Positions 5,958 through 6,707 of a DNA stretch of 6,707 bases are shown piece after piece. A program made the translations under genes and the position numbers. The notes under the pieces were generated by a model, which worked only from the letters and a program-made list of their open reading frames with translations, was not told the DNA's origin and made no database searches. The first letter of the stretch is position 1; every line of letters starts with the position of its first letter. The DNA is taken from contig CAKUXN010000032.1 in assembly GCA_934700415.1 (NCBI GenBank), forward strand, positions 1-6,707, written 5' to 3'. This DNA comes from an uncultured Candidatus Saccharibacteria bacterium. GTDB lineage: Bacteria > Patescibacteriota > Saccharimonadia > Saccharimonadales > Saccharimonadaceae.

Positions 5958-6644
5958 ATGGAATTATTTATTTTACTAACAACACTGTGTATTTTTGTTG
6001 AAACTACATTTTTAGTGTTTAAAAAATATCAACCCAAATTTAATGGTAAACGCAAAATCTATGTTGATACTTCAGCGCTTATCGACGGGAGAATTTTAAA
6101 TATTGCTAGGAGTGGCTTTCTTGACGGAGATTTAATTATATTAAAGAGCGTACTACTAGAGCTCCAACTATTAGCCGACGGTAAAGATTCGGACAAGAGG
6201 GCAAGAGCACGAGCTGGACTCGAAGTCGTAGCTGAGCTAGAGCGCATCATTAACATCAATACTGAAATTCTAGACGACGGTGGAAGCCATAAAAAGGTCG
6301 ACGAAGAATTATTAAAAGTCGCGAAAGAGACGCGTGGCGCAATTTTGACGCTAGATTATAATTTGATAAAAGTTGCCCAAGCAGAAAAAATTGAAACTTT
6401 AAACATCAACGATCTTGCCCTTGCAGTGCGAAGTGAATTTTTACCTGGACAGAAAATGAAACTAAAAATTACTGAAAAGGGTTCTGGGCGCGGCCAAGGC
6501 GTAGGACATCTAAGCGACGGTACTATGGTCGTAGTAGACGGCGCCGCGAATAAACTGGGCAGAGAATTAACTGTAGAATTTGTTAAATTTTACGAAACTC
6601 CTGCTGGCAAAATGATATTTGCCAAGCCTGCAACGAAGAAGTAA
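5958..6644 (+). CDS. PIN-TRAM domain protein, short YacL-like
   Basis: A 228-residue putative membrane-anchored nuclease of the PilT/YacL group; the target and role of this group are not established. One hydrophobic N-terminal segment (residues about 3-21, interrupted by E15) is followed by a basic stretch. The PIN domain starts at KIYVDTSALIDGRI (34-46) and shows the expected acidic metal-binding residues D37, D43, E68 (in LLELQLLAD), D115 (VDEELLKVA) and D133 (LTLDYNLIKVA). NINDLA leads into a C-terminal TRAM domain, about 163-222, with GQGVGHLSDGTMVVV and a closing AGKMIFA, a predicted RNA-binding beta-barrel. Typical YacL proteins are about 360 residues with four membrane segments, so here the membrane part is cut down to one. 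It starts 7 bases after the phosphoketolase stop on the same strand and is probably co-transcribed. Family is clear; function is not. Confidence 0.9.
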   Translation: MELFILLTTLCIFVETTFLVFKKYQPKFNGKRKIYVDTSALIDGRILNIARSGFLDGDLIILKSVLLELQLLADGKDSDKRARARAGLEVVAELERIININTEILDDGGSHKKVDEELLKVAKETRGAILTLDYNLIKVAQAEKIETLNINDLALAVRSEFLPGQKMKLKITEKGSGRGQGVGHLSDGTMVVVDGAANKLGRELTVEFVKFYETPAGKMIFAKPATKK

Positions 6645-6646
6645 TT

Positions 6647-6707
6647 TTAATCGTCTGAAGTCGCTGATGTAGTATCTGGTGGTGTGGTTGATGGAACAAC
6701 CGTCGGG
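6647..6707 (-). CDS. C-terminal tail of an unknown Thr/Ser/Pro-rich protein (partial)
   Basis: Reading the minus strand from the window edge gives PTVVPSTTPPDTTSATSDD and a TAA stop at 6649-6647. Only 19 residues are seen and the rest lies outside the window. The low-complexity Thr/Ser/Pro composition with an acidic end resembles tails of surface or secreted proteins, but that is only an impression. It is tail-to-tail with the PIN-TRAM gene, 2 bases between stops. A second minus-strand frame is also open over this short stretch, so the call rests on composition and position. Confidence 0.45.
   Translation of the reverse strand, partial: PTVVPSTTPPDTTSATSDD

Overview
The window looks like a piece of a small, AT-rich bacterial genome, most likely a Patescibacterium (Candidate Phyla Radiation, possibly Saccharibacteria-like). 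This is inference from the divergent short-motif-3 lysyl-tRNA synthetase, the compact proteins, the tight gene packing, the apparent leaderless starts and the decayed FISUMP-like gene. No rRNA, tRNA, CRISPR or insertion sequence was seen. Stops are TAG, TAA and TGA, so the sequence gives no sign of UGA recoding.

Layout, left to right: (1) 2-1126 (+), the 3' three quarters of lysS, entering from outside the window. (2) 1135-1163 (+), a very good promoter directed antisense into the next gene. (3) 1176-1394 (-), a small DUF167/YggU-family protein, divergent from (4) 1434-3401 (+), a complete uvrB. The two divergent genes share a 39-bp gap in which face-to-face extended -10 elements each lie 6 bases from their ATG, so both messages are predicted to be leaderless. 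(5) 3441-3779 (-), remnants of a FISUMP-like gene broken by frameshifts, one of them at a 9-base G tract. (6) 3847-4785 and 4778-5950 (+), two overlapping genes that together make one phosphoketolase, split between the two thiamine-diphosphate domains. (7) 5958-6644 (+), a short YacL-like PIN-TRAM protein with one membrane segment. (8) 6647-6707 (-), the Thr/Ser/Pro-rich tail of a gene that continues out of the window.

Functionally, lysS (translation) and uvrB (excision repair) are housekeeping genes. The phosphoketolase pair would cleave xylulose-5-phosphate and/or fructose-6-phosphate to acetyl-phosphate and an aldose phosphate. In a minimal fermenter that is a short route to acetyl-phosphate and ATP. 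The halves are expected to form one enzyme, because the diphosphate-binding signature is on one polypeptide and the cofactor-activating glutamate and the RQDHNG motif are on the other. The PIN-TRAM gene starts 7 bases after the phosphoketolase and is probably co-transcribed with it, with no obvious metabolic link.

The points most worth a second look are the two-gene phosphoketolase and the repeated promoter pattern (TGn plus a TATAAT-like box, 6-7 bases, ATG) at three genes.
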